Positions 9,811-18,099 of a stretch of 64,000 nt of DNA are shown one piece after another; position 1 is the stretch's first letter, and each line of letters begins with the position of its first letter. The translations under genes and the position numbers were made by a program. Source of the stretch: Paraburkholderia mimosarum LMG 23256 = NBRC 106338 (GTDB lineage: Bacteria; Pseudomonadota; Gammaproteobacteria; Burkholderiales; Burkholderiaceae); contig NZ_BBJJ01000009.1 in the NCBI RefSeq assembly GCF_000739815.1, forward strand, positions 142,212 through 206,211. The letters run 5' to 3'. Below the pieces are notes generated by a model that was not told where the DNA came from, did not search any database, and worked only from the letters and a program-made list of their open reading frames with translations.

Positions 9811-9826
9811 CGGTACGACGCTTGCA
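9811..9826 (+). promoter_or_regulatory. candidate sigma-54 (-24/-12) promoter
   Basis: CGGTACG-ACGC-TTGCA has the -24 GG at 9812-9813, the -12 GC at 9824-9825 (exactly 12 bp apart) and a perfect TTGCA. C-to-T at the fourth position is the main deviation in the -24 box. The predicted start near 9837 is about 25 nt before the small gene at 9862. It immediately follows the activator gene ending at 9769. Confidence 0.6.
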
Positions 9827-9861
9827 GTGTGAGTTTCGCGTCCATCGACGAGGAGCGAAAG

Positions 9862-10089
9862 ATGCCGAGCTGCCTATCTTGTGATGCCGTCCGTGTGACG
9901 CCGTGGCTCGCGCATACGCCGCAGCCGGACGAGCCTCCGGATGAGCCCGGCGAGCCCGATGTGCCGCCCATCGGCGATCCCCCGGCGCAGCCCGGTGAAG
10001 CGCCGCATACGGCGGCCCGATTCCACCGTTCGATCTCCTCTCGATTTCGGTGCTTGCGATCAGCCGAGTCCGTTCGGGATGTCCGATGA
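9862..10089 (+). CDS. small proline/acid-rich protein, hypothetical
   Basis: The ATG at 9862 is preceded by a good GAGGAGCG ribosome-binding site and opens a 75-residue frame (MPSCLSCDAVRVTPWLAH...). The central segment is a run of Pro, Glu, Asp and Gly (QPDEPPDEPGEPDVPPIGD). I recall similar short Pro/Glu-rich hypothetical proteins in Burkholderia-type genomes but no known function. The last 20 residues are Arg/Ser-rich and may reflect drift. It sits 25 nt after the start predicted from the -24/-12 element at 9811. A coding role is likely but not certain. Confidence 0.55.
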   Translation: MPSCLSCDAVRVTPWLAHTPQPDEPPDEPGEPDVPPIGDPPAQPGEAPHTAARFHRSISSRFRCLRSAESVRDVR

Positions 10090-10293
10090 ACTCGGCCGGC
10101 GATGTCGCCTCGACCGTCGTCGCGCTTGCAATGACCGTGTTCACCAGGCATTTGGGGACAAGGCAGTAGAGCGAATGGCTTTTATGTACTAGTTACAAAT
10201 GCTTCGCCATTTTTACCGGCGAATCCATGCGGCGGACCCTGGACTCCAGAAAAACGCCTGGCCGCGTGGCCGCCTTCCGCTGGAGGCATCGAC

Positions 10294-10515
10294 ATGAGAC
10301 ATCCCGCTTTGCGCCGCTCCGCCCGACACACGGGCAAGCGCAGCCCGCGCGAATCGCAAGAGACGAACAGCCCCCCGCCGTCGGTCGCGCCGGACCCAGC
10401 GGGCCAGAATCGCGCCGCGCCCGGCGTGCAGCCCGACGGCGAGCACAATCAGGGCGGTGCGCGGGCCGAGGGGATCGAATACCAGCGCGATCTTGGTTCG
10501 GAACAGGACGCCTGA
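10294..10515 (+). CDS. small hydrophilic hypothetical protein upstream of otsA
   Basis: A 73-residue frame (MRHPALRRSARHTGKRSP...) begins after a GGAGG ribosome-binding site. The N-terminal third is Arg/Lys-rich. The rest is rich in Pro, Gln, Glu, Asp and Gly, ending EYQRDLGSEQDA. It has no hydrophobic segment and is predicted to be disordered. It lies 150 bp before the candidate sigma-54 promoter of otsA. No family recognised; the good start signal is the main support. Confidence 0.5.
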   Translation: MRHPALRRSARHTGKRSPRESQETNSPPPSVAPDPAGQNRAAPGVQPDGEHNQGGARAEGIEYQRDLGSEQDA

Positions 10516-10547
10516 TCGCCTGCGAACCGTCGCTCGCGGCGCGCGGT

Positions 10548-10568
10548 AACCGGCCCGGTTTCCCGGTT
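10548..10568. promoter_or_regulatory. inverted repeat upstream of the otsA promoter
   Basis: AACCGG (10548-10553) and CCGGTT (10563-10568) flank a 9-nt spacer that itself contains CGGTT. The element is about 125-145 bp upstream of the start predicted for otsA, where an enhancer site for a sigma-54 activator could lie. The sequence differs from the repeat at 7469. Confidence 0.3.
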
Positions 10569-10667
10569 GACAGATCATCGGGGTTTTACGCCAACGCGCA
10601 GCCGGCGCGCGGAATTCGCTCGCGCTGTCGCTTGGGAGAAAGAATTTTGCTCCAGACCCTGCCACTT

Positions 10668-10683
10668 CGGCACGCGTCTTGCG
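10668..10683 (+). promoter_or_regulatory. candidate sigma-54 (-24/-12) promoter of otsA
   Basis: CGGCACG-CGTC-TTGC matches TGGCACG-N4-TTGC at all positions but the first. GG at 10669-10670 and GC at 10681-10682 are exactly 12 bp apart. The predicted start near 10694 gives otsA a leader of about 43 nt that contains its ribosome-binding site. Of the three candidates in this island it is best placed relative to a gene of known function. Confidence 0.68.
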
Positions 10684-10736
10684 TACCTGTTTGAGACATT
10701 GTCTTCGGACCCAATGAAACAGGAGGTAGAGCCGCA

Positions 10737-12227
10737 ATGGGCAGACTGATCGTGGTATCGAATCGCGTTGCGCCGACCCAGGAGGGGCGCCCGGCAGCGG
10801 GCGGTCTCGCAGTCGGCGTGCTGGACGCGCTCAAGGAAACCGGGGGGGTATGGTTCGGCTGGAGCGGCGAAACCGTCGCGGAACCTTCCGCGCCCGTCAT
10901 CGAGCAGCAGGGCAGCGTCACCTACGCGACCGTGAGTCTTACCCGGCGTGACTATGACCAGTATTACAAGGGCTTCTCGAATACGACGCTGTGGCCGACG
11001 TTCCACTACCGCAACGACCTCGCGCGCTACGAGCGCCAGGAGTACGGCGGCTACCTGCGCGTGAACGTTTTGCTCGCGCGCCAGCTGCAGCCGCTCATCG
11101 AGCCGGATGACATCATCTGGGTGCACGACTATCACCTGATTCCGTTCGCCCGCTGCCTGCGCGACCTCGGCGTGAAGAACCCGATCGGCTTCTTCCTCCA
11201 CATTCCGCTGCCGGTGCCCGAGGTCTTGCGCTCGGTGCCGCCGCATGAGGAACTCATCAAGTTCATGTGCCACTACGACGTGGTCGGTTTCCAGACCGGC
11301 GCCGATCGCCAGGCCTTCCTCGACTATATCGAGCGCGGCGGCCATGGCACCGCGAGCGACGACGGCATGGTCCACGCGTGGGACCGCTTCCTGAAGGTGG
11401 GCGCCTACCCGATCGGCATCTATCCGGACGCTATTGCCCGCGCATCGGCGCAGTTCTCCGACCGCAAGGCCGTGCGCAGCCTGCGCGAGGCCATGCGCGG
11501 GCGCAAGCTGATCATGAGCGTCGACCGGCTCGATTACTCGAAGGGCCTGGCCGAGCGGTTCCAGGCGTTCGAGCGCATGCTGCAGAACGGGCCCGGCTGG
11601 CACGGCCGCGTCTCGCTGCTGCAGATCGCGCCGCCGACGCGCTCCGACGTGCAGACCTACCAGACGATCCGCCGCAATCTCGAAGGCGAGGCCGGCCGCA
11701 TCAACGGCCGGTTCGCGCAGCTCGACTGGACGCCGATCCAGTACCTGAACCGCAAGTACGAGCGCAATCTGCTAATGGCGCTGTTTCGCGAGGCCCAGGT
11801 GGGCTATGTGGCGCCACTGCGCGACGGCATGAATCTCGTCGCGAAGGAGTACGTGGCTTCGCAGAACCCCGAGGACCCCGGCGTGCTGGTGCTCTCGCAG
11901 TTCGCGGGCGCAGCCGAGCAGTTGCCAGGTGCGCTGGTCGTGAACCCCTACGACCTGAACCAGACGGCCGAGGCGCTGGAGCGCGCGCTTTCCATGCCGC
12001 ACGCGGAGCGCGTCTCGCGATACAACGACATGATGGCGTCGCTGCGCGAGAACAACCTTTCGGTGTGGCGCGATACGTTCCTCGCCGACCTGCGCAGCGT
12101 CGCAACGGCGGCGTCGGTCACGGCGAAGGCGCGCACCGCTGCGCCGGCGGGCGCCGCGTCCGCGCCATCGCCCGCGACGTCCGCGTCCGCACCGGAACCG
12201 GCCCCGCGCGCCGCGCGCGCGCAGTGA
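10737..12227 (+). CDS. otsA: alpha,alpha-trehalose-phosphate synthase (UDP-forming)
   Basis: OtsA (GT20) joins UDP-glucose and glucose-6-phosphate to make trehalose-6-phosphate, the first step of osmo- and stress-protective trehalose synthesis in the cytoplasm. The 496-residue product starts MGRLIVVSNRVAP. Family motifs are plain: IIWVHDYHLIPFARCLR, FFLHIPLPVPEVLRSVP, GFQTGADRQAFL, SVDRLDYSKGL (nucleotide-sugar binding) and PLRDGMNLVAKEYVASQ. The catalytic domain ends near residue 455. An Ala/Pro-rich tail of about 40 residues makes it a little longer than E. coli OtsA. An AGGAGGT site sets the start. No otsB phosphatase gene is present in the window. A terminator follows at 12306, so otsA appears monocistronic. 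Confidence 0.96.
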   Translation: MGRLIVVSNRVAPTQEGRPAAGGLAVGVLDALKETGGVWFGWSGETVAEPSAPVIEQQGSVTYATVSLTRRDYDQYYKGFSNTTLWPTFHYRNDLARYERQEYGGYLRVNVLLARQLQPLIEPDDIIWVHDYHLIPFARCLRDLGVKNPIGFFLHIPLPVPEVLRSVPPHEELIKFMCHYDVVGFQTGADRQAFLDYIERGGHGTASDDGMVHAWDRFLKVGAYPIGIYPDAIARASAQFSDRKAVRSLREAMRGRKLIMSVDRLDYSKGLAERFQAFERMLQNGPGWHGRVSLLQIAPPTRSDVQTYQTIRRNLEGEAGRINGRFAQLDWTPIQYLNRKYERNLLMALFREAQVGYVAPLRDGMNLVAKEYVASQNPEDPGVLVLSQFAGAAEQLPGALVVNPYDLNQTAEALERALSMPHAERVSRYNDMMASLRENNLSVWRDTFLADLRSVATAASVTAKARTAAPAGAASAPSPATSASAPEPAPRAARAQ

Positions 12228-12305
12228 GGCCCGCAGTGAGGCCAATGGCGCGGCGCGAGGCGCCATCGACCGCATAGCGTTGCCTCGACGCAAATGTTTC
12301 CACGC

Positions 12306-12331
12306 GGCGGCCTTCAGGCCGCCGTTTTTTT
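12306..12331 (+). terminator. rho-independent terminator of otsA
   Basis: The 7-bp stem GGCGGCC / GGCCGCC has a TTCA loop and is followed by seven T residues (12325-12331). It lies 79 bp past the otsA stop. Confidence 0.9.
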
Positions 12332-12357
12332 GCGCCCGCTTCGGGCGCGGCGCGCGT

Positions 12358-12942
12358 TCAGGCCCGCTGGCTGAGTGGGTCGGCAAACGGCATCGGCGGG
12401 CGGGTCGGGTCGAAGTCGGCCCAGTGGCCGTCATGCCATTGGCCCGAGGCACGCTCGATGTCGGCGGCGCCCGCGTCGCGCAGCAATTGCGCGGCGAGAT
12501 CCTGGTTCTCGTAGCAGACGTGAACCGTGAGCAGCACGCCGTCATTGCGCATCTCGCGATGCACCCGCTCGTGGTGTGCCGCAGCTTGTTGCGCCGCGGC
12601 TTTCGCTCCCACGCTCGCGCCGATGCGTGCGCCGATCCAGGCCCCCACGCCGGCCGCGATCACGACCGAGGGGAGCGCCGCCGAAAATGCGCTGAACAGC
12701 ACCACGCCAACCACGGCGCCCGCCACTGCGCCCGCGGTGATATTGCGCGCGTGATGCGAGCGCGCGGCGGCGGCCGTTGGCGGCGGCGCGGCCGCCATCG
12801 CGCTGTGGCGCGCGTGCTGGCCGCGCGGATTGACGAAGAACAGGTTGACGTCCTCTTCGAGGAAGCCGCCGGCGTACAGCTTTTCCGCGGCGGCTTCGGC
12901 GGCGGGGAAGGTCGTGAACCGACCAGCGACGATCAGTGACAT
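12358..12942 (-). CDS. glycine-zipper membrane-associated protein, stress-like
   Basis: From the ATG at 12942, preceded by AAAGGAGG, the product has 194 residues. The N-terminus (MSLIVAGRFTTFPAAEAAAE, then EKLYAGGFLEEDVNLFFV) resembles the fold of general-stress-protein-17M-like domains that recur in small bacterial stress proteins. The middle has glycine-zipper repeats (ITAGAVAGAVVGVVLFSAF and GVGAWIGARIGASVGAKA) that can pack in membranes. The C-terminal 60 residues are soluble and contain VLLTVHVCYENQDLAAQLL. It converges on otsA, with the otsA terminator between them. The longer in-frame start at 12969 lacks this ribosome-binding site. Precise function unknown. Confidence 0.75.
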   Translation of the reverse strand: MSLIVAGRFTTFPAAEAAAEKLYAGGFLEEDVNLFFVNPRGQHARHSAMAAAPPPTAAAARSHHARNITAGAVAGAVVGVVLFSAFSAALPSVVIAAGVGAWIGARIGASVGAKAAAQQAAAHHERVHREMRNDGVLLTVHVCYENQDLAAQLLRDAGAADIERASGQWHDGHWADFDPTRPPMPFADPLSQRA

Positions 12943-13089
12943 GGGAATCCTCCTTTGCCGGTTCGGCATTTCGACTCGCCGGAAACGGAAGGAACGGGTA
13001 CGCCGCGAATGCGGCGTGCCCTGAATCCATGTTAGTGCCTGCGCACGCGCAGAGTTAGGCTGCTCTCGCGGGGGCGCGTGCTTGCACGT

Positions 13090-14496
13090 TCAGCGCGGCC
13101 TTTGCGCCACCGTGCCCGGCATCAGCCGCAGCAGGCTCACCACGGCCGCGACGGCGGCGAAGGCAGTCGCCACGTAGAGCGCCACGGTCGGTCCCTGTTG
13201 TGGCGCAAAGCCGAAGATGAGCGCGACGAGCGCCGCGCCGAGCGTTTGCCCGGTGAGGCGCGCGGTGCCGAGCATGCCGCTCGCGCCGCCGCTGCGCTCG
13301 CGCGGCGCGGAGGAGAGGATCTGCCGGTTGTTGGGCGACTGAAAAACGCCGAAGCCCGCGCCGCAAAGCGCCATGCGCCAGCAGATGTCGAGCACCGTCG
13401 GATGGGCGCCGAGCGCGGCGAGCGAGAGCAGGCCGGCCGAGAAGAGCGCGAGCCCGATGCCGCCGAGCATGCCTGCCGGATAGCGGTCGGAGAGGGCGCC
13501 CGCGAGCGGCGCGGCACCGATGATGACGAGCGGCCAGGGCGTCATCAGCAGACCCGTGTCGACCTGCGAGAAGCCGAACGTCTCCTGCAGCAGGAAGGGC
13601 AGCGCGACGAACGCGAGCATCTGCGCGCAGAACGAGCACACCGAGGTGCTGATCGACAGCGCGAACACGGGATTGGCGAGCAGATCGACGGGCAAAAGCG
13701 GCGCTGGCTGGGTGAGCTGCCGCCGCACGAAGAACCAGCCGACCACGATCGCGACCACGAATTCGAGCGCGACGAGGCGCTTGCTCTCGCCGTGGCCGAG
13801 GCCGTCGACGGCGAAGATCAGGAGGCCGAACACGATGGCGTTGAGCACGGCGCTCAGGTAATCGTAGGGCGCGGGATGCCGTTCGTTCACGGGCAGCGCG
13901 CGCATTCCCAGCATGAACGCGGCGATGCCGATCGGCACGTTGATCGCGAAGAGCCATGTCCACGACGCGATGGCGAGCACGCCCGAAGCAAGCGTCGGCC
14001 CGACCGCCGAGGCGATCGCGACAACCATGGCGTTGATCGCGACGCCGCGCCCGAGCTGCGCGCGCGGATAGATCATGCGCACGAGCGCGGTGTTCACGCT
14101 CATGATCCCGGCGCCGCCGAAACCCTGCACCGTGCGCGCGAGCGCGAGCTGGGGCAGCGTGGTGGCGAGCGCGCAGCCCAGCGACGCGACCGTGAAGAGC
14201 GCCATGCCGGCGAGGTAGACGCGCCGGTAGCCGATGCGGTCGCCGAGTGAGGCGAGCGGCAACAGCGAGATGGTCACCGAAAGTTGATAGGCGTTGACGA
14301 TCCAGATCGAGCTTGCCGCGCTCGCGCGCAGGTTGCGCGCGATGGTCGGCAGGGCGACGTTGGCGATTGCGCCGTCGAGCACGGCAAGCGTGATGCCGAG
14401 CGCGACGACGAGGATCGCGTAATAGCGCTGTGGGAAGGGCAGGCCGGTTTCGGCGTCGGCGGTGGAATCGGCGGAAAGTTCGGAAAGCGTGGGCAT
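13090..14496 (-). CDS. MFS transporter, DHA2 (EmrB/SmvA-like) drug-efflux family
   Basis: The 468-residue multi-pass protein has 14-helix DHA2 features. The motif D1-like LAVLDGAIANVALPTIA is in TM1, GDRIGYRRVYLAGMALF follows TM2, and RTVQGFGGAGIMSVNTALV carries motif B. The second half has GALSDRYPAGMLGG and a Pro/Asn segment (FQSPNNRQILSSAPRERSGGASG) common in this subfamily. Such proteins export drugs, dyes or metabolites using the proton gradient. No regulator or membrane-fusion gene is adjacent, so the substrate is unknown. The start at 14496 has a weak ribosome-binding site but gives the normal N-terminus. Confidence 0.9.
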   Translation of the reverse strand: MPTLSELSADSTADAETGLPFPQRYYAILVVALGITLAVLDGAIANVALPTIARNLRASAASSIWIVNAYQLSVTISLLPLASLGDRIGYRRVYLAGMALFTVASLGCALATTLPQLALARTVQGFGGAGIMSVNTALVRMIYPRAQLGRGVAINAMVVAIASAVGPTLASGVLAIASWTWLFAINVPIGIAAFMLGMRALPVNERHPAPYDYLSAVLNAIVFGLLIFAVDGLGHGESKRLVALEFVVAIVVGWFFVRRQLTQPAPLLPVDLLANPVFALSISTSVCSFCAQMLAFVALPFLLQETFGFSQVDTGLLMTPWPLVIIGAAPLAGALSDRYPAGMLGGIGLALFSAGLLSLAALGAHPTVLDICWRMALCGAGFGVFQSPNNRQILSSAPRERSGGASGMLGTARLTGQTLGAALVALIFGFAPQQGPTVALYVATAFAAVAAVVSLLRLMPGTVAQRPR

Positions 14497-14613
14497 CGAC
14501 TGGAGAGGCGGCGCGCCCCGTGTCTGGATCGTCGCGAGGCGCTGCCGGCTGGCTGTGGTTTTCAGGCGTTGTTTCGCGCTAGTTCGTTGCCTGGCTGTTG
14601 CTTGTGGCGTGGA

Positions 14614-15117
14614 TTATTTCAGTTCGTAAAGCCCGACGTAGGTGGTCGAGTCCACTTCGTTCAGGTGCGTCATGAAGCGCGCGACGGCGTTCGTCGTCTC
14701 CGGTGTGACAGGCAATTGCGCGGCCTTGAGCGCATGCACGCGGAAGATATAGCGATGCGGCTTGTCGCCGCGCGGAGGCGCCGCGCCGCCGAAGCCCACG
14801 GTGCCATAGTCGTTGCGCACCTGCACCGCGCCCTGCGGCAGCAGGCTGCCGTCGGCCCTGCCCGCGTTGCGCGCGAGCGAGCGTACGTCAGGGGGGATGT
14901 TGACCACGACCCAATGCCAGAAGCCGCTGCCCGTGGGCGCGTCCGGGTCGTAGACGGTGAGCGCGAAGCTTTGCGTGTCGGCGGGCGGCTCGTCCCATTG
15001 CAGCGCGGGCGAGACATTGTCGCCGTCGACACCGAAGGCACGGTCGTCGAACTCCTGTGCCTTCGGCATGAAACCGTTGCTGGGAAAGTCATCGGACCAA
15101 AGTCGGAAATCAGCCAT
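14614..15117 (-). CDS. YbhB/YbcL family PEBP-like protein
   Basis: The 167-residue product starts MADFRLWSDDFPSNGFMP after a strong GGAGGAGG site. It carries the phosphatidylethanolamine-binding-protein signature: FALTVYDPDAPTGSGFWHWVV with the conserved DPDAP and HW, then GAAPPRGDKPHRYIFRVHAL. Bacterial YbhB/YbcL proteins share the fold of Raf-kinase-inhibitor proteins and bind anionic ligands, but their physiological role is unclear. No signal peptide is visible, so it is probably cytoplasmic. Short tandem repeats lie just upstream of the start (15141-15170). Confidence 0.92.
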   Translation of the reverse strand: MADFRLWSDDFPSNGFMPKAQEFDDRAFGVDGDNVSPALQWDEPPADTQSFALTVYDPDAPTGSGFWHWVVVNIPPDVRSLARNAGRADGSLLPQGAVQVRNDYGTVGFGGAAPPRGDKPHRYIFRVHALKAAQLPVTPETTNAVARFMTHLNEVDSTTYVGLYELK

Positions 15118-15140
15118 CGGTTGCCTCCTCCGTTTTGGAA

Positions 15141-15170
15141 CTGCTTGTGACTGCTTGTGACTGCTCGTGA
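15141..15170. repeat. 10-bp tandem repeat, three copies
   Basis: CTGCTTGTGA occurs at 15141-15150 and 15151-15160, with one-base variant CTGCTCGTGA at 15161-15170. The array lies 24 bp upstream of the PEBP-family start, inside its leader or promoter region. Confidence 0.85.
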
Positions 15171-15218
15171 CTTCGCGGGACGGTTGCGCCGGCATAGATG
15201 ACATCGCAAACGAAAGGC

Positions 15219-15249
15219 GTTCGCGACTTGCGTTCGCGACTTGCGTTCG
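15219..15249. repeat. 13-bp tandem repeat, 2.4 copies
   Basis: GTTCGCGACTTGC occurs at 15219-15231 and 15232-15244, with a partial third copy GTTCG to 15249. It is 49 bp from the 10-bp array, in the same spacer between vsr and the PEBP-family gene. Confidence 0.85.
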
Positions 15250-15358
15250 AACAGGCAAAGCGACTAGCGCAGCCGGTCGAGCGAGTTTATCACCGCGCGG
15301 CTTGCGCGCGAGCGGCAGCATCGCAGCGCCACAAGCGGTGCAGGCCGCGCGGGCCGCC

Positions 15359-15808
15359 TCACGCGCGCGCCTCGAACCACGCGGACGACTCGTCTTCGAG
15401 CCACGCGGCGAGCCGCTCGACGACCGCCTGCGGATCGTGCTGCGCGCCACGCAACGCGCATTCCCAGATCACGGCCACGCGCCACCCCTGCGCCGCCAGT
15501 GCGGCGAGCGCCCGGGCGTCGTTGACGCGGTTGCGCGCGATCTTCTCGCGCCAGAACTCGGGGCGGGTTTGCGGCCACTTGAAGAGCGCGCAGTTGTGGC
15601 CGTGCCAGAAGCAGCCGTGCACGAATATCACGGCGCGCCGGCGCGGCAACACGATGTCGGGGCGGCCGGGCAGTTCGCGCACGTTCAGGCGAAAGCGAAA
15701 GCCGCGCCGATGCAGCAGACTGCGAATCAGCGTTTCGGGCCTGGTGTTGCGCCCGCGTATGCCGGACATCATCCGGCTGCGGGTCGCTGTATCGACGACG
15801 TCCACCAT
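15359..15808 (-). CDS. vsr: very short patch repair endonuclease Vsr
   Basis: Vsr nicks next to T:G mismatches produced by deamination of 5-methylcytosine at Dcm sites and starts very-short-patch repair. The 149-residue product is full length. It shows the family N-terminus DTATRSRMMSGIRGRNTRPE, the catalytic core GRPDIVLPRRRAVIFVHGCF, HGCFWHGH with the zinc/active-site residues, and WREKIARN. It lies 53 bp downstream of the dcm-like gene on the same strand, the classical pairing, so both are probably co-transcribed. Confidence 0.95.
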   Translation of the reverse strand: MVDVVDTATRSRMMSGIRGRNTRPETLIRSLLHRRGFRFRLNVRELPGRPDIVLPRRRAVIFVHGCFWHGHNCALFKWPQTRPEFWREKIARNRVNDARALAALAAQGWRVAVIWECALRGAQHDPQAVVERLAAWLEDESSAWFEARA

Positions 15809-15861
15809 CGCCTGAAGTCTCGCTCCTTAGCCTTGCTTCGTTCGGCCGCGGCGCGCGCCGC

Positions 15862-17241
15862 TCAGCGGCCTCCCGCCGTGGCCAGCGACGTCGCGGCGCG
15901 CGCGGGTTTGCGCCCCGCTTTGGGCCCCCCTTTTGGCGCAATCCTGCGTTTATCCACACTCGCAACGGCGGCAGGGGTTGCCGCCGCCGCATTGTCCGCG
16001 AGGGGCGCCGTGTCGTGCCTTGCGCCGAGCAGGGCATCCAGATGCGGCATCATCGCGCGCGCGACTTCGCGCATCACCGGCATCACTACGCTGTTGCCGA
16101 ACTGGCGGTATGCCTGAGTGTCGCTCACCGGAATGCGGAAGGTGTCGGGCAGCCCCATGAGCCGCGCGCACTCGCGCGGCGTGAGGCGCCGCGGGCGCAC
16201 GCCTTCGCCCTGGTAGACGAGGATTTCCGAGCCGTCCTTGTGATAGCGCGCAGACAGCGTGCGCGTGACGCTGTCGGGAAACGCGAGCCCGTAGCCGAAG
16301 CCGTTGCCGGCCGCGCGATGTTTTTCGGCGTATTGCTGTAAATAGGCCCAAAGGCCGGGCGTGAGCGTGTACTTTGACTGCACGCGGCGCTCGCCGTGAT
16401 CGAAGAAGCGCTCTCCGTCCCACGGCAGGACCGGCTCGCGGCCGTCGGTGCGGTGCAGGATCGAAGCAAGGCGCGGGCCGTTTTCAGGCAGCGCCAATGC
16501 GTCCCACGAGAATGCGGTCGGCTCGCGAAACCCGACGATGATGATGCGCTCGCGATGCTGCGGTGTGAAATGACGCCCGTCGATCACGCGATAGTGCACG
16601 TCATAGCCGAGTTCGTCGCGCAGCACCTGGAGAATCACGTCGAAGGTGCGGCCGCGATCGTGCGACATCAGGTTCTTGACGTTCTCGAGCAGGAACGCGG
16701 CGGGCCGCTTCTCGGCGATGATGCGCGCGACGTCGAAGAACAGCGTGCCCTGGGTCGTGCACGCAAAGCCGTGCGGGCGGCCGAGCGCGTTCTTCTTGCT
16801 CACGCCCGCGATCGAGAACGGCTGGCAAGGAAAGCCCGCGAGCAGGACGTCGTGGTCCGGCACGTCGGCGGCGTCGACGGCCGTGATGTCGCCGATGAAC
16901 GGATGGTCCTCGCCGTAGTTCTCGAGATAGGTCTTGCGCGAGAACGGATTCCATTCGCTCGTGAAGACGCACTCGCCGCCATGCGCCTCGAATCCCTTGC
17001 GGATGCCGCCGATGCCGGCGAACAGATCGATGAAGCGAAAGCGCGCCGCGCCGCCGTGCTGGCGCGGGCCGCCGTGCAGCAATTCGCGCAGCGCGGCTTC
17101 GAGCATGGCGGGGCAGGGCGTTTCGCCTTTTTCCCAACGCCGGATGGTCTTCACGTCGCGGCCGACGTGCGTGGCGATTTGCTGCTGCGTGAAACGCTTG
17201 CGTGCCTGCTGGAGCAGGTCTCTCGGTTCGGCCGTGAGCAC
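15862..17241 (-). CDS. dcm: DNA (cytosine-5) methyltransferase, Dcm-like
   Basis: This 459-residue enzyme methylates cytosine C5 in DNA. Motifs: [17 protein letters not shown] (SAM binding), [16 protein letters not shown] (catalytic Cys), [36 protein letters not shown] and [12 protein letters not shown]. Target-region sequence such as [12 protein letters not shown] and GNGFGYGL matches E. coli Dcm closely, so CCWGG is the likely site (inference). The N-terminal 55 residues contain an HTH-like stretch ([20 protein letters not shown]). A basic tail of about 45 residues follows the last motif. The start is GTG at 17241 with GAGGA upstream. No restriction endonuclease gene is adjacent. Confidence 0.93.
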   Translation of the reverse strand: MLTAEPRDLLQQARKRFTQQQIATHVGRDVKTIRRWEKGETPCPAMLEAALRELLHGGPRQHGGAARFRFIDLFAGIGGIRKGFEAHGGECVFTSEWNPFSRKTYLENYGEDHPFIGDITAVDAADVPDHDVLLAGFPCQPFSIAGVSKKNALGRPHGFACTTQGTLFFDVARIIAEKRPAAFLLENVKNLMSHDRGRTFDVILQVLRDELGYDVHYRVIDGRHFTPQHRERIIIVGFREPTAFSWDALALPENGPRLASILHRTDGREPVLPWDGERFFDHGERRVQSKYTLTPGLWAYLQQYAEKHRAAGNGFGYGLAFPDSVTRTLSARYHKDGSEILVYQGEGVRPRRLTPRECARLMGLPDTFRIPVSDTQAYRQFGNSVVMPVMREVARAMMPHLDALLGARHDTAPLADNAAAATPAAVASVDKRRIAPKGGPKAGRKPARAATSLATAGGR

Positions 17242-17359
17242 GGAGTCCTCGTTAGGGTATTTTTGCGGACATTATGACCGATGCTCGACCCGCGACACCA
17301 GGACTTCCCGCTGTGTTGCGTGGGCCGCGCCGCCCGGGCGCGTCGAAAACAGGAGGAAA

Positions 17360-17659
17360 TCAGGAGTGTGAGCCGGCGTTTGCCTGCCTGGTCGGCGAGG
17401 TCGAGGCGACGTTGAGTTCGTGCAAATCGACGATGAGCAGCAGGCTGTCGATTTCGCTCAGTTGGCCTTTGTTCACGTGGCCGGTGTCGAGCAGGCGATG
17501 CAGGCGCTGGCGCCAGTAGCTCGCGGGGAGAATAGGTCCCCCGAAGTCGCCCGCGAGCGACAGCGGCATCACGCGACGAATGTGCGCGATATCCTGGTCT
17601 ATGAGGTTCGACACCATATAACCGGCGGGGAGGGGACGCGTGGAGTCCATGAAGGCCAT
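17360..17659 (-). CDS. conserved-looking hypothetical protein, 99 residues
   Basis: The ATG at 17659 follows an AGGAAG ribosome-binding site and gives MAFMDSTRPLPAGYMVSNLI. The rest reads like a compact helical domain (DQDIAHIRRVMPLSLAG, then YWRQRLHRLLDTGHVNKGQL) ending in a short polar tail. No hydrophobic export signal or membrane segment is seen. The frame continues 20 codons upstream without a ribosome-binding site. I do not recognise the family. Composition and start signal support a real gene. It lies 90 bp downstream of the next small gene on the same strand, possibly in one transcript. Confidence 0.7.
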   Translation of the reverse strand: MAFMDSTRPLPAGYMVSNLIDQDIAHIRRVMPLSLAGDFGGPILPASYWRQRLHRLLDTGHVNKGQLSEIDSLLLIVDLHELNVASTSPTRQANAGSHS

Positions 17660-17749
17660 AACGGCACTTCCTGTCGTACCTTTAGGGAAATTTGCTCGGT
17701 ACTTACCCTGGCCGCTCAAGGGGCGCGCCAGATCGCCTCGCGCCGCCGC

Positions 17750-18022
17750 TTATTCGGCGGCGGGGGGCGTCACGCCGGGCGCCTGGGCAGCGCTTTCGAG
17801 GAAGCGGCGCGTCGCGTCGAAGGCGTTCAGCATCTGCTCGGGCCAGGGGGTTTGCAGCATGACGGCCTGATGGTTCTCGAATGCCGCGCTCAGCTGACGA
17901 GCGAGCTCAGGCGAGTTGAGATGGCGCAGCAGCACGCTCACGGCGATGGCGGTGGCCTGGCTGGCGCCGGCTGTTTGCAGTTCGGAGGCGGTGAGGGCGG
18001 CGACTTGCTTGTTGATGTCCAT
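17750..18022 (-). CDS. hypothetical small helical protein, 90 residues
   Basis: Starting at the ATG at 18022 (MDINKQVAALTASELQTAGA), the product is Ala/Leu/Gln-rich and predicted to be helical, with HLNSPELARQLSAAFENHQA in the middle and a Pro/Ala tail. A weak GAAGG site precedes the start; an in-frame ATG nine codons upstream is also possible. No export signal is seen. Family not recognised. It is followed by the 99-residue gene at 17360-17659 and preceded by tRNA-Arg. Confidence 0.65.
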   Translation of the reverse strand: MDINKQVAALTASELQTAGASQATAIAVSVLLRHLNSPELARQLSAAFENHQAVMLQTPWPEQMLNAFDATRRFLESAAQAPGVTPPAAE

Positions 18023-18099
18023 GGAAAGCCTTCGGGAAAGAGGGGGCACGAACGCGCAGAAGGGACGGGACCGGGGATGCGCGAACCGGCCGGTGCGGC

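Noticed and set aside
15359..17241. dcm-vsr as a full restriction-modification system
   Set aside because: No endonuclease gene adjoins it; Vsr is a repair nickase, so this is an orphan methylation and repair pair.
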